A stretch of 64,000 bases of DNA from Nocardia bovistercoris (GCF_015674855.1 NZ_JADMLG010000006.1:186001-250000); one strand, 5' to 3'; counted from the stretch's first letter, positions 17,601-32,600 are shown. Notes: generated from the sequence alone by a model not told the origin. Numbers and translations: made by a program.

Positions 17601-20600
17601 GCGCCAGGGCATCCGGGGGCGGGGGATCGTCCGGCGTCGGGCCCGGCGGGAGTCGCGGGGGTGTGTCGGGGCCGGGAGGGAGCAGGTGGTCGCGGGTGAC
17701 GGGGGCGGGGGCGTAAGGGATGTCCGCGCGCCAATCGGTGCGGGGTGGGCGGTTGACGTTCCAGTCCAGGCCGATCATGACGACGTGCTGGTTGGCGTCG
17801 CGCCAAGTGGCGGTGGGGTTGGCGCGCAGGTAGTTCGATTCCGCGAGGGCGTCGCGGAGCATGAGGATGTCCGGTGGCAGTGGGTCGCCCGCGACGAGTC
17901 GGTTCCAGGCTTCGGCCACGTCGGCGACCGCGTCGAGGGGGCGGCGGACGAGCACGCCGTCGCGCGGGTCGCGCAGCAGGTGCGGGTCGCGCATGAGATG
18001 GTTCTTGATCTGTTCGATCTCGGTGCGCGTGAATTCCGGTGTGGTGTCCGCAAGTTGGTCGGCGACGGCGCGGGCGAGGTCGGCGTGGTCGACGATGCCC
18101 GCGCGGTCGAGCACGTCGCGCAGGTCGGTCACCAATTGTCGGGCGTCGCCGGGCTGTTCGTCGCGCAACCGCCCGGTGCGGATATCGGCAAGACCGTCGA
18201 CGTCGACGGCGCCGTTGTCGTTGAGCTGCAACGCGATCCGGTCGACGAGGTCGCGGGCGCGTGCGGTGCGGTCGGCGGCACGGTATTCCGCGAGTGTGTC
18301 GAGGACGGTGTCGATATCGGCGTCGTCCGCGCGGTAGCGCCGGTACTCGCCTTCGGCCCATTCCTGCACGCGGGCCCAGTTCGCCTCGGCCGCACGTTGA
18401 TTCCGCAGCCACCCGGCGCCGAGTTCGCCGCGGTCGGGAACGCTGTCGCGCACGTCCCATTCCCTGGCCATGGGCTGTATTTCCGGTCGCCGCGCGCGGA
18501 AGTAGGGGTGTCCCTTGAAACCCGGTCTGATGCGGCTCGGATTGTCCTTGTCGCTGAACCAGGTGAAGCCGGACAGTTTCGCGGACTCCAGGATGATCCG
18601 CATGGTGTGGTAGAAGGCGCCCGCGAACGGACCGTCGTAGGTCGGGATGCCGGTGTCGATCGGGTCGCCGCCGGGGATGCGCGGCAGCAGATCCTTGTCG
18701 ATGGCGCCAGGCGGATGGTCGATGAAGGGGCCGACGACCGAGGCTTGGAACGGTTCCACCGCCCAACCGCTCACGCCCTCGGGCAGATCGCGGGGCGAGA
18801 ACTTCTTGGGCACGGTCACGGTGGGGTCGCCGTGGGTTTCCCAGTCCGGCCGCGTCGGGTCGACCGGATGCCAATCGCCGTTGCCGTCACGCCACCGCAC
18901 CAGGTGGATGCCCGGATCTCCGTCACGCCATCCGGCGCTGAGGATCTCGCGCCGTGGCGGCGCCAGATCCTCGGTGTGCCAACCGCCTTCGCGATCGGCG
19001 ACGATCTGCCGGTATTCGACGACGGTCTCCGGCCGGGTGATCGCCTGGGCCACTGCCGCACTGCGCCGCAGCGCGTCGTGCAGGGCGGCGTCGTGACCGG
19101 CGCGCGGAGCGCCGAGTTCGCCGCGCGGGGCGAGCACGATGATCCGCGGCCGATCGCCTTCCACGACGCCGACCCGCTCGGTGACCCGACGCGCCCCCGA
19201 CTCCGCGAGCGCGTCCCGCACCGCGCCGCCCAGTTCGGCGATCCGATCCTGGAGTCGACCGATCTCGTTCTCGGCGCGATTGACGTGTTCGGCCGCTTCG
19301 CGCAGCAGTTCGAGCCTGCGGATGCGGTCGGGCACTTCCTCGGCGCGAACGGTGCGGCCCGCGGCTTCCTCGAGCGTCGCGGCCAGATCGTCGGGCCCGA
19401 GACGGTTCGAGTCGACGCGCAGGCGCAGGGCCAGGTCCGCGCGCATGACCCGCCACGGTTTGTTGCCGAGTACCTTGTCGGCGCGCTCGCGCGCGAGTCG
19501 ATCGAGTTCGGCAGCGATCTCCGCGCTCGGCGCCGCCCGTCGCGCGCCGAGTTCGGCACGCAACGCGTCGATGCGCTGATCGAGCTCGGCCAGCGCGGCA
19601 TCGGGATCGGCGAACTTGCTCCGCGCACCCGCGATCTCGGCGCGCTCGCGCACCAGCCGTTCGAGTTCGGCGAGGACCGCCGGATCCGGCGGGCGATGCG
19701 GGCCGACGCCCGCCGCGTCCAATTCGGCTATGCGCTGGTCGATGTCGGACAGGACCTGCTCGGCCTCGTTGAATCGCTCCGCGGCGGCCTGCAGGTCGAA
19801 CACCCGCCGCATGCGTTCGGCGATCTCGACGTCTCCGACGAGTTCCGGTGTCTGCGTGCCGGTTTCGTCACCGAATCCCGCGATCTCGCGTGTCCCGACG
19901 ACACCCGCGCTCAGCTGTTCGATCGTGGCGGTGAGGTTGTCGTGGTTCAGCGCCTCGGCCGGATCGCGCACCGGCAGCGCACGGGTGTCGAAGCGGGAGA
20001 AACGATCGTCGCGTTTGGCGCGCCAGAACTCGGTCTCCGAGGCCAGTGCCGCGCGGCGGCGGACCAGCGCGTCGTAGACGCCTTCGGGAGTCGCGGATCC
20101 GCTTTCGTCCGCCGCCCGGACCTCCGGCGCAGTCCGGTCGGTCTCTCGGATCTCGGGCGGATTCCGATCCTCCGGCCGAGCGGCTCCCCGGTCGGCTTCT
20201 TCGGCCGACGCACGCGCCTGCCGGGCGGGCCCGTCGGATGCCTCGGGTCGGCGCGGAGCCAGGGGGGTCGTCTCCGCACGGGGCGGACGCGCGCCTGCCG
20301 GATCGGAATCGGGCGTGTGCGGGGCACGGGGTGCGGCGGCGGGGCCGTCTTCGTCGGGCGGGCGCAGCGTGGTGACTTCCACGCCGTGCTCGTCGACCGT
20401 AACCATGCGGTAGTCGACCCGGACGCCTTGCTCGGCGAGCTGCGTCCGATTCTGCTCCGGCAGTATGGGATCGAGATCCGACAAGGGTGCGGCGACCACG
20501 ACTCGCCGCTCCCCCGGCACGACGCCGACCCCTTCGGCGACCATGTCGGCGCCCTCGGAGGCCAGCACGTCGCGGGCGGCGGCCACGCCCGCGTCCGCGC

Positions 20601-23600
20601 GGGCGGCGTTCTCCTCGGCGCGAGCGGCGTGGTAGCGGCCCAGGTCGGTGCGCAATTCCCTGGTCGCGGCGTACAGATCCGCGACTCGCCGTTCGGCGGC
20701 ACGGAGTTCGTCGAAGTACCGGACCATCTCCGCACCGGTGACATTGTCGCGGGCGTGCAGCGCCTCGACACGCGCGACCTCGGTGCCGGTCAGGTCATCG
20801 ACCGCGCGCGAGATCTCCTGCGGCGTCCGGCCTTCGGTCGGGATTCCGAGTGCCGCCGCGCGATCGGCGATGCTCCGCTCGAGTTCAGCGCGCAGCGCGG
20901 TCGCGTCGGCGATGCGCTGCCGCAGTGCGGGCAGCGCGTTCCGGAATTCGTCGGTGAACGGCTCGTGCCGACGCGGCGGTCCGTCCTGACGCCAGCCCTC
21001 CGGATCCGGAAGACCGGTACGTGGCGGATCGCTCGGCGGATTCTGTGCGCCACCATCGGTTTCGGGCACGGTGGTCGCTTCCGACACCGGGCCACCACGT
21101 TCAGCGTTCGGCACGGCGCGCCCGTGATCCGGCGCCGTCACCCGCTCACGACCGGCGTCCGACTCCGCCCACGCCCCCTCGGACCGCGTGTGCTCGACGG
21201 GATCGGCTACCTCGGACGACGTCGGTTCGGAGGCGTCGCGTTCGGATGTCGCACCCTCGAAAATCGCTTCGGGCACCGCGCTTTCGGGGTCCTCGGGTCG
21301 GACGGGTGCATCGTCGGTGGAGTCCGCCGCAGGACGCGCCGGACCGTCACCCGAATCCGTTGACGCTACGGCGGATTCCTCCGCTTCGATATCCGGGCGT
21401 CGCGCCCCGCCATCGGAGAAATCGTCCGGCGGACGAGAACTCGGGCCCGGCCCGCTCGGCGACGCGTCCTCGGTCGAATCCGCTTCCGGTCGCACCGGAC
21501 CATCACCCGAATCCGTTGACGCTACGGCGGATTCCTCCGCTTCGACATCCGGGCGCCGTACCCCGCTATCGGAGAAATCGTCCGGCGGACGAGAACTCGG
21601 GCCCGGCCCGCTCGGCGACGCGTCCTCGGTCGAATCCGCTTCCGGTCGCACCGGACCATCACCCGAATCCGTTGACGCCACAGCGGATTCCTCCGCATCG
21701 ACATCCGGGCGTCGCGCCCCGCCATCGGAGGAATCGTCCAGCGGACGGGACGGCGGGCCCGGCCTGCTCGGCGGCGCATCGCCGTCGTCGCCGTCGGGTG
21801 GTGGGGTATCGGGGTCGGGTGTTTCCAGCGCACGCGCGTACCGGTCGGCGAGTTCGGCCAGCTCGGCGAGTTCTTCGGCGCGGCGTCGGGTCTGTTCGCG
21901 CAGTTCGGCCTGCACTTCGGCGAGTTGCGCGGGGGTCAGGCGTTCGTGCTGGTCGATCTTGCCGTCGCGGTAGACCTCGTAGATCTTGGCCCAGCGTTCG
22001 GCTTGTTCCGGGGTGGGTGCGGCCGAGGCGTCGGGCAGGTCGACGCCGACGATTCGGGCCCAGTCGTCGCCGGCTCCCTCCGGTCGCGGTGCGCCGTCAT
22101 CTGGCTCGAGGGGATCAACGCGGTCGATGGCGTCGGCGAGTTCGCGCACGTCGCCGATCACGTCGCGCAGGTGCTCGACGGCCCGATCGTGTACGGGCAG
22201 TTCGGCATCGGCGACGCGCGGGTCGGCGGGATCGGTCGGGTCCGAGCCCGCGAAGGGATCTACGCGCCGAAGTGCCGCCGCGTATTCCGCGAGCGCGTCG
22301 GCGACTCGCTGCCGCTGGGTCGGGTCGGCGATCGACCGCGCGATCAGCCCACGCAGCCGCTTGGCGTCGAGGCCCTTCGGGTCGGGAAGATACCGGCTCA
22401 GGTCCTTCGAATGCTTCATCGGGAACAGGTCGGAAGGATCGACCCCGAGGGCGCGCGCGAGTCGGTCCCGTGCCGCGTCGACGGCGTCCGCGGCGCCCTC
22501 AACAGTCGGCGCTTCCAGGCCGCGCAGCAGTTTCGCGTACTTGACCAGAGCTTCGACCTGCTGCAGCCGCCGCGAGTTCGGCGTCGTCGGATCGGCGACG
22601 ACCTCGCCGATCCGTTCCGGCGTCATTCGATCCAGGTCGACGCCGAGACGAGTGGCGAGCGCGTTGCGCGCGTCGGCGAGCGCGTTGTAGTTGTCGATGT
22701 CCCACGCGGTGCGCGCGTAGTCGATGATCGCCTCGATCTGACTGGCCCGCAACGCGTTCAGGCGGCGCAGTTCCGCGATGCGCTCCGCGAGACGTTCCGG
22801 CGAGCGCAGCGTCGATTCGCCGACACCGAGGCGGCGCGCCACATCGTCGCGCGCCTCCCGCAATTCGTCGCGGGTGCGGGGATCCGGCGCCGATTCGGGG
22901 CGGGTCGCGGCGTCGGTCTCGGAGGGCACCGGACGCCACAGACCGTCCTTGTCGCGCACCATCGTCACATCGACAGGCTTGCCGTCGACCGTCGCACGCA
23001 GTTGCCTGACCTCGGGCGCACCCGCGTCCACGAGCCGCACCGCCGCACCGCCGTCCGGGTGCACCTCGACGTCGACGAGTCGGTACTCGACGCGCACCGT
23101 GCCCGCGTTGACCGCGTCCGTCAGGCGCGGATTCGCCGCGAGCACGTCGGCGAGCACTCGATCGTGTCCGCCCGCGCCGTCCACCACCAGCAGCCGGTGC
23201 GGTCCGCCGTCCTCGCCCGCGAGCAGACCGAGTCGCGGGGTGAGCATCACGCCGCCCTGCGAGAGCACCCAGTCGTGGACGGCCAGATCGGACAGCACGT
23301 CCGCGAGTCGGCGCACCCGCCCGTCGGCGCGCAGGAATCCGTCCGCGTCGGCGGCGAACGCGGCGAGTTCGGCTGCCTGCCTGCGGATCTGGTCGAGCTG
23401 GTCGGCGACGGTGGCGCGCAGGGCATCCGGGCCGAGCGCGTCGAGGTCGAGTCCGAGCAGTTGCGCCCAGACCGCGCGCTCGTCCTTGATCTGGTCGCGG
23501 CGCAGCGCGTTCTCGAAGTATTCGCGCGGACCCTGATCGCGGCCGGGCTGATCGGAGTAGCTCAGATCGCCCCACTCGCGCGAGGGTTCACCGCCGTTGT

Positions 23601-26600
23601 TCACCCCCTGCCAGTCGAACAGCACCGGTCTGCCGTCCTCGGCGCGCACCACCTCGGAAAGGAAGCGGGTCATCGGGTCGGTGTCGAAGAAATTGACCTC
23701 GTCGGCGTAAGGGAAGCGCGCGTCCTCGGCGTTGTAGCGGGCGGCGGCATCGGCGAGCCCGAACAGCGCGCCCATGCGTCGCGCCAACCGGTACTCGAGC
23801 ACCGCGACCGCGCGGCGCACCTGCTCGGGGGTGAGGTCGCCGACGTCGACTCCGAGTGTGCGCGCGAGTGCCCGCAACGCCTCTCCCACCCGGGCGCGCT
23901 CGGCGTGCGCGTCCGTGAATTCCCCTACCAACCAATCCAATACGGAATCGGTGCGCGCCACTTCGCCCGCGCGCGGCGGCTCGGCGCTCGGTTCCTCGTC
24001 CGTCGGGCGCGGGGTCTCCGTCTCGTCGCGCAGCCGTCGCTGTTCGAGTTCGTGTGCGCGCCGCAGGTCCGCGAGGTCGACGCCGAGTTCCCGACGCACC
24101 AGATCCGGGTCGGCCTCGTCCAGCCAGTAGGTGTATTCCGCACCCTCGCGGTCGCGCGGAACCGGATACTCACCCGCCTGGTCCGCCACCCGGCCCGTCA
24201 AATGCCGCAGAAACGGGATCAACTCGCGACGCTTCCACATCGTCGCGCTTTCCTTGGCGATCCGCGCCGGATTCGCGTTGACATCAGTCAGCGAGTCCGC
24301 GCCTGTGACGTGCCCGGCGAGATGGATGACCTCGGATTGTCCTTGACCGTCGAGACCGGAACCGGACGGGTATTTCGGTGTGTGCCACTCGAATCCGCCC
24401 TTCAGCGCCTCCCACAGACGACGCGGCCACGACTTGCGCGGCTCGATGGAGGTCGGTGGCGGCGCGTCCGGCGCGTGCGCGGGCGGTCCGAGCCGCTCCG
24501 GCAGTTCGACGCGCCAACCGCCCGCACCGTCGGCGACCAGACGCACCGGGACCAGATCACCGTCGACCTCGACGAGGAAATCGAGGACCGCACCGGCACG
24601 CGGCGCGCGGCGCGAGATCTGCACCGCCTCGGCGAGCGCGGCGATGTCGACGGCCTCGCCGAGCACGGACCGGCGCAGCGCGGCAAGCCTTTCCGGGCTC
24701 AGATCCGCGGGATCGATGCCGAGACGGCGCGCCCACGCGTCACGGACGTCCGCCCATCCGGCGCGCTCGGGATCGGCGGCCGCGTCGTGTCGCGCCATCG
24801 CCTCGGCCAGCGCTTCGACGGCGCCCGCGCGCACCATGTTCCGGTAGCGCAGCGCCGCGATCGTGCGCGCGAGATTCTCCGGACGCAGATCCGCCTCGGT
24901 GACGCCGAGGCGTCGCGCGAGTTCGGCCACCGCCTCGTCCACGCCGTGCAGGCGCGGGACCGGGCTGTCCGTATCGCCCCGACGAGCCACCTCGGCATCC
25001 GGTGGGCGCGCGGGGCCGAGTTCGGGTGTGGTGTCCGTTCGACCGGTCGCCTCGAGATAGGGAGCGATCTCGTCGAGTTCGGCGCGCGAAGCCTCGGCGC
25101 GCCAGTACGGTTCGTCGCCGTAGGCGCGATCGACTTCGTCCAGTGGACCGAAATCGGTCGGGTACCGCATCGGACGGGGCGGGTCGCCGGTCGAGAAGTC
25201 ACCGAGGAAGCCTCTTGCCCTGGCCATTTCGGCGAGCTCGCGTAGTACGCCGAGCGGGTCGGGGTGATCGCCGAGCCTGCGCCCGAGCCCCAACGCCTCG
25301 GCCAGTCGCCGCACGTAGTCCTGTTCGGCTTCGGTCCTTGGCACCGGCTCCGCGTGCTCGGCATGTCCGGCGATGAACCGTTCGACCTCGGCGACCGGAT
25401 CGAACGAATCGGTGCGGTCGCGGGGTGCGATGTCCGTGGCGGGATCGCCCGGGTCGGAATCCGCGCGATCGACCTCATCGGACCGGGTCTCGGCATCCGA
25501 AAGGTCGCGCTCAGCGCGCTCACTCGGATCGGAATCGACGCGATCGACCTCATCGGGCCTGGTCGGATCGGCCTCGGGAAGGGTGCGGTCCCGCTCAGCG
25601 CGCTCACTCGAGTCGGAATCGACACGATCGACCTCATCGGGCCTGGTCGAATCCGCTTCCGGACGGGTGCGATCCCGACCGGTGCGCTCACTCGGATCGG
25701 AGCCCGCACGCCCGACCTCATCCGAACGGGTGGTATCGGCGTCCGGAAGGGGGTCGTCCCGCTCGGTGGGAGTGCTTGCCTCCGGTCGTGAGTCGTGCGA
25801 CGACCGCGCGGAATCTCCGCTGTCGCGACTGGATTCCGTTGTTGTGGAATCGGTTTCGTGGACACCGGCGACCTGCCGCATCCATTCCAGCCTGCCCGCG
25901 CTCATTCGAGCGTTCCACTGCGCGACCTCGGCGCGCAACCGCAGCGCCTCGTTGTCGGGGTCCGCGTCGGCCGCCCTCCGCAGTTGCTCCGCGCGCTCCG
26001 CGTCGGCCCTGGCCGCACGCTCCGCGTCTGCCCACTGACCGCGGTCGAATCGCCCGTCCCCCAGACGATCCGCTCGCGTGTCCGCCTCGGGCCGCGAGGC
26101 ACCCTCCGTCGGACGACCGGCGGCGGGTGGGGGCTCCGGAATCCCGGCTCCCAATCGCATCCAGGCCAGCCGCGCCGCGCTCAACCGCGCGTCCCATGCC
26201 GCTACCTCGGCGCGGGCACGGGCGGCGCGATCCTCGGGATGACGTTCCGAGACGCGCCGCAGATCCTCGGCCTGCGCGGCGTCGAGTCGAGCCGTGCGCT
26301 CGGCGTCCGCGAGCGGGGTTCGTCCGTCCTCGCCCGATCCGCGTGGCGCACCGTCCGGTACCCCGGCTCCCTGACGCATCCACTCGAGTCGGGACGCGCT
26401 GAGGCGGGCTCGCAGCTGCGCCGTCTCGGCGCGGGCGAGCGCGGCCATGTCGTCGGGGTCACGATCGGACGCCCTGCGCAGGATCTCGGCCTGTTCGGCA
26501 TCGAACCGCGCCGCTCGCTCGGCCGCGTCCAAGTGGGCGCGGTCGATGGGTTCACCCGTACTTTCGCGTGGGGTGGTCGCGTCCTCCGGTCGGACAGTCG

Positions 26601-29600
26601 CTTCCGCACCCTCCACACGACCCGCACCCTCGCCATCGCCGGGCCGCGCCGACGCCTCGGCGCGCATGCGTTGCACGCGTTCCGCGGCGGCCCGCGCCAC
26701 GGCCTCTGCGTTCTCGGCGCGGACGCGTGCTTCGGCGCGGCGCATCTCGTCACCGGGTAGTGGGTCGTGTGACGGCGCCCGGTCGGCGGCCTCCCGGCGC
26801 CGGCGGGCTTCCTCCGCCGCGACCCGTGCTTCCCATTCGGCCTGTTCGATTCGCATGCGCCGCAACCATTCCGAACCGCCTTCCGGGGGCGGGTCGGCCT
26901 CGGCGGGTGGGGCGGGCGGGTCGACGGGTGGTTTGCGCGGGCCACCGCCTTCGGCGGTGCGCGGCTCGGGGGGTTCCGGATCGGGGCGGGTGTTGTCGGC
27001 GGAGGTCTCCCGCGTGTCCTCGGGGCGAGCCGGCTCCGGCGGGGTCTCCTCGGCAACGGGTGGACGCGAGTCGGACACACCGAGGCGCGCGGGATCGGCA
27101 AGTCCGGGCTGCGAGGGCTCCCCGAGGCGGGGTCGTCCGGACGAGGTCTCCTCGGCAACGAGTGGGCGCGAGTCGGACACACTCAGACGCGCGGGATCGG
27201 CGGGGCCGAACTCCGGAGAGTCCTCGGAGCGAGCCGGCTCAGGCGGAGACTCCTCGGCGACGACCGGACGCGGGTCGGATGCGTCGGGGCGGGTGCGGTC
27301 GGCGGGTCCGGGTTCCGGAGAGTTCTCCGGCGGACGGACGCGCACGTCACCGATGTCGTCGGCGTGCGAATCCGGCTGCGGTACAGCGGATTCCTCGACC
27401 TCGTCTTCGGGGCGCCGGGCTCCGCCGTCCGAGGAGTCGTCCGGCGGACGCGAGGGCGGGCCGGAGCGGCTCGGTGCGCCGCCGTCGTCGTCGGGATCAT
27501 CGGAGCGTGGCGGCGCGGCGTCGGGATCACCGTCGGGTGGCGGGATGGCGTCGGGGGCGGTGGGCAATTCGGGGGTCGTGCGGGCGAGCCGCTCGGCCAG
27601 TTCGGCGAGTTCGGCCAGTTCTTCGGCTCGGCGTCGGGTCTGTTCCCGGAGTTCGGCCTGCACCTCGGCCAGTTGGGCGGGGGTCAGGCGTTCGTGCTGA
27701 TCGATCTTGCCGTCGCGGTAGACCTCGTAGATCGTGCGCCAGCGTTCGGCCTGTTCGGGGGTGAGCGGGACGCCGTCCTCGGGCAGGGGCAGGTCGACGC
27801 CGACGATCCTGGCCCAGTCCTGGTTCGCGCCGCGATCGCGACCCGGCGGCGTGTCTTCGCCGTCGAGCAGTCCCATGCCCTCGATGGTGTCGGCGAGTTC
27901 GCCCACCTCGCCGACCACACCGCGCAGATGCTCGACCGCCCGGTCGTGCACGGGGAGTTCCGGGTCGGCGACCCGAGGATCGGCGGGATGGGTGCGGTCG
28001 GCGCCCGCGAAGGGATCGATCCGTTCGAGGGTGGCCGCGTATTCGGCGAGCGCGTCGACCACTCGCGCCCGTTGCGTGGGATCGGCGACCAGGCGGGCGA
28101 TCACCGCGCGCAGTCTCGACGCGTCGAGTCCGTTCGGGTCGGGGCGGTAGGCGGTCAGATCCTTGGAGTGCTTCATCGGGAACAGCTCCGACGGGTCGAC
28201 GCCGAGACGGCGCGCCAGCCGGTCGCGTGCGGCGTCCACCGCCTCCCTGGCGCCGTGCACCGTCGGCGCGTCGAGTCCGCGCAGCAGTTTCGCGTATTTG
28301 ACCAGGGATTCGACCTGTTGCAGTCGGCGCGCGTTCCTGGTTCCCGGGTCGGCGATCACCTCGCCGACCCGGCGCGGCGTCATCTCGTTCGCGTCGATGC
28401 CGAGTCGGTGGGCGAGCGCGTTCCTGGCGTCGGCGAGGTTGTGGTAGTTGTCGATATCCCATGCGGTGCGCGCGTAGTCGATGATCGCTTCGATCTGGCT
28501 CGCGCGAATCGCGTTCGCGCGGCGCAGCTCCGCGATGCGCTCGGCGAGACGCTCCGGCGAGCGAAGGTCGTCCTCGCCGATGCCGAGGCGGGCCGCCAGT
28601 TCGTCGCGGTCCCGGCGCAGTTCCTCGGGTGTGCGGGTGTCATCGGGACGTGTTGCGGCAGTGTCGGTTTCCGGGATCTCGGTGGGGACGACGCGCCACG
28701 GACCGTCCTGGTCGCGCACCATCGTGACCTCGACCGTTCGACCGTCGACCTCTTGCCGCAGGTGCCGCACCTCGGGTGACCCGCCCTCGACGAGGTAGAC
28801 CACACCGCGCCCATCGGCCCCCGCCCCGCGCACGTCGAGGGCGGCGAGCCGGTATTCGACGCGGACCGTGCCCGCGTTGATCGCCTCGGCCAGGCGGGGA
28901 TTCGCGGCGAGCGCCGCGTCGAGGACCCGGTCGTGCTCACCGCCGCCGTCGATCACCAGCAGCCGGTGCGGTCCGCCGTTCTCCCCCGCGAGCAGACCGA
29001 GTTGCGGGGTGAGCATCGCGCCGCCGCGCGAGAGCACCCAGTCGTGCAGGGCGAGACTGGACAAAACGTCGGCGAGATCGCGTGTTTCGCCGTCGACGCG
29101 CAGGAATCCGTCGGCGTCGGCCGCGAAGGCCGCGAGTTCGGCTGCCTGCCTGCGGATCTGCGCGAGTTGGTCGGCGACGGTGGCGTGGATGGCGTCGGGG
29201 CCGAGTGCGCTCAGGTCGAGTCCGAGCAGTTGCGCCCAGACCGCCCGCTCGTCCTTGATCTGGTCGCGGCGCAGCGCGTTCTCGAAGTATTCGCGCGGAC
29301 CCTGATCGCGGCCGGGTTGATCGGAGTAGCCGAGATCACCCCAGTCCCGCAACGGTTCTCCGCCGTTGTTCACGCCCTCCCAGTCCAGCAGCACCGGTGA
29401 GCCGTCGTTGGCGCGCACGGTCTCGTTGAGGAAGCGACCCATCGGGTCGGAGTCGAAGAAGCTGACCTCGTCGCTGTAGGGGATGCGCGCGTTCTCGGCG
29501 TTGTAGCGTGCGGCGGCTTCGGCGAGCCCGAACAGCGCGCCCATGCGCCGCGCCAACCGGTATTCCAGTATGGCGACCGCGCGGCGCACCTGTTCCGGCG

Positions 29601-32600
29601 ACAGATCGGCGAGGTCGACGCCGAGTTCGCGCGCGAGATCGGCCAGCGCCCGCCCCGACTCGGCGCGGCGGTCCAGCAGTTCGACGAATTCTCGCACCAT
29701 CCGCGTCATTTCGGCGTCGGTGCGTGCGACCTCGCCCGTCGGTGCGGGCAGTTCTTCGGGCGCGGAGTCACCGTCCGGGCGCGGCGAGGTCGGCTCCCGC
29801 CGCTCCTGTTCCCGCCGCTCCTGTTCCCGCTGCTGTTGTTGCGCTTCGTATTCGCGCTTCAAGTCCTCGAGGTCGACGCCGAGTTCGCGACGCACCAGCT
29901 CCGGATCGGCCTCGTCCAGCCAGTACGTGTACTCCTCGCCCTCGCGGTCGCGCGGAATCGGGTACTCCCCAGCCTCGTCGGCGACCCGTCCCGTCAGATG
30001 CCGCAGGAACGGGATCAATTCGCGACGCTTCCACATCGTCGCGCTCTCTTTGGCGAGCCTGGCCGGATTGCCGTCGAAGTTCGACAACACGTCGACATGG
30101 GTGATGTGCCCGGCGAGATGGATGATCTCGCGCTGTCCCTGACCGTCGATACCCGAACCCGACGGGTATTTCGGTGTGTGGCCTTCGAATCCGGACTTCA
30201 ACGCCTGCCAGAGGCGGCGCAGCAACGACTTCGGCCGCTCGGGCTCGGCGGTCCGCGGCGGTGTGTCGGGGCGCACCGCGGGCGGGTTCCGACGCTGCGG
30301 GATCTCCACCCGCCACCCGCCTTCGCCGTCGGCGACGAGCCGCACGCGCACCCGTTCCCCGTCGACATCGACCACGTACTGCCGGGTCTCCCCCGTTTCG
30401 GGCCGGTGCCGAGCCTGCGCGATATCGGCCAGGTCCGCGATATCGCCCGCTTCGCGCAGCACCGAGCGACGCAGCCGCTCGACGAGTTCCGGTGTCAGGT
30501 CGGCCGGGTCGACACCGAGTCTGCGCGCCCACGCGTCGCGCACCTCGGCAAGTGGCCGACGCTCGGATTCCCGCGCCCGGTCATGTCCGGCCATCGCGTC
30601 GGCCAATGCCTCGACCGCGCCCGCCCGCAACATGTTCCGGTATCGCAGGTCCGCGATGGTGCGCGCCAGATTCTCTGGTGACACGTCGGATTCGGTGAGC
30701 CCGAACCCGCGGGTGAGATCGGTCGCGACCTCGTCGAGCGGACGCAGCCTCGGCCCCGGATCGGCGCTGTCCAGTTCGCCCGCACGCGGCGTGCCGGGAT
30801 CGGGGGCGTGCGCGGGACCGATCGCGGGCGGTTCGGATTGCCCGGTCGCTTCCAGGTACGGGGCGATCTCGTCGAGTTGTCGCTGGGACGCCTCTTCGCG
30901 CCAGTAGGGTTCGTCGCCGTAGATCCGGTCGATCTCGTCCAGCGGCCCGAAATCGTCCGGGTGCCGCATGGGGCGTGGGCGCTCACCGTCCGCGAAGTCT
31001 CCGAGGAAGCCTCTCGCCCTTGCCATTTCGGCGAGTTCGCGCAGCGCACCGAGCGGGTCGGGGTGATCGGCGAGGCGGCGGCCGAGCCCGAGCGCCTCGG
31101 CCAATCGGCGCGCGTATTCGCGTTCGGCGTCGGTGCGCGGGACCGGGGTGGCGGTCTCGGCGTGGCGGTCGAGGAACTTCTCGATCTCGGCGACCGGGTC
31201 GAGGGGCGGGGAGTCCTCCGCACGCGGGGCTCGGGGCTCGGTGTGTGGGTCGGCGTCCTCGCGTTGCCCGGCATCGGAGTCGGTGCGGTCGGGCTCGGGT
31301 CGCGGACCGACGTCCGGTCTCTCCGCGCGAACAGGTTCGGCGTCGGTTCGGGTCGACTCGTCAACGGGGCGAACCGGTTCCGAATCCTCCCCGCCGCGCG
31401 GAAGCACACCCTCGGAACCGGCGGGTCGCGGCGTCGATTCCGTTGTGCTCGCGGCGGATTCCGGAAGACCCGCCATGCGGCGCAACCACTCCACGCGATC
31501 CGCGCCCATGTGCGCATCCCATTCGGCGGCCTCGGCGCGCATGCGAGCGGTGAAATCGTCGGGGTCACGATCGGACAGCCCGCGCAGCCATTCGGCGCGC
31601 TCGGCGTCCATCCTGGCTTCCCATTCGGCCTGTTCGAGACGCATCCGCTCGAACCAGTCGTCGGGTCCGTCCGGGCGCACGTCCGCATCGGGTCGGGACG
31701 CGGTCGGCGGCGCCTCGGCCTGCGGCGTTCCCGCGGCGGGCGGCTCCGCGGCCGGCGGCGCCTCGGGCAGTCGCCCCGCGGCCAGGTCACGCAGCCATCG
31801 CACCCGGTCGGCGGCCACTCGGGCCGCCATCTCGGCGTTGTCGGCGCGCACGCGGGCCGCGAACCGGCGCATCTCGTCGCCGGGTAGCGGCTCGTGCGGC
31901 AGCGGACGGTCCGCGGCCTCGCGCAACCACTGCGCGTGCTCGGCCGCCATCCTGGCTTCCCATTCGGCCTGGTCGATCTGCATGCGCAGATACCATTCCG
32001 AGCGGTCGCCCGGCGGCGGTTCCTCGCCGGGCATCGGGGTCGGCGGCTCGCCGGGCGGCGGCCGGTTCCCGCCGCCCGCGTCGGAGGGTTCGGGCGGGTC
32101 GAGGGACATGTCGTCGTGTCCGGTGTCGCGCGGCGGTCCCTGCGCGTCCGTTCGCGGGGTGCCGTAGCGCTCGGAGGCCGCGCGCAGTGCCGCGTCGAGC
32201 ACCTTCGCGGGTTCCGAGGCGTGCTCGCCGCTGCGCTCGACCTCGGCGTATCCCTCGGGCAGCGCCTCGACGGCGTTGAGCGCGCCGCGGGAATCGAAAG
32301 CCAGGCCAGGCAACTGCCGCAGCCAGCGGTGGTAGCCCTCGACCGTCGGATCGTCGTGTGTCCGCGTGTAGTAGCGGAGCAGATCGGCTTCCACGCGGAA
32401 CCGGGTCAGCGGCGAACCCGAAGTGTCGAGTACGTGCCCGAATTCGTGGACGATCAGGCTGTACACCGACCGGTCCGCGTAGTGCGGCGCGAAATGCCCG
32501 TCCTCGATATTGAGCGCGATCGAGCGCCGCAGCAGGTCGCCGTCGGTCGCGAGCCGCTCGTTGAGGGTGATGGATTCGGTGAACGCGGGGCGGCCGTCGG

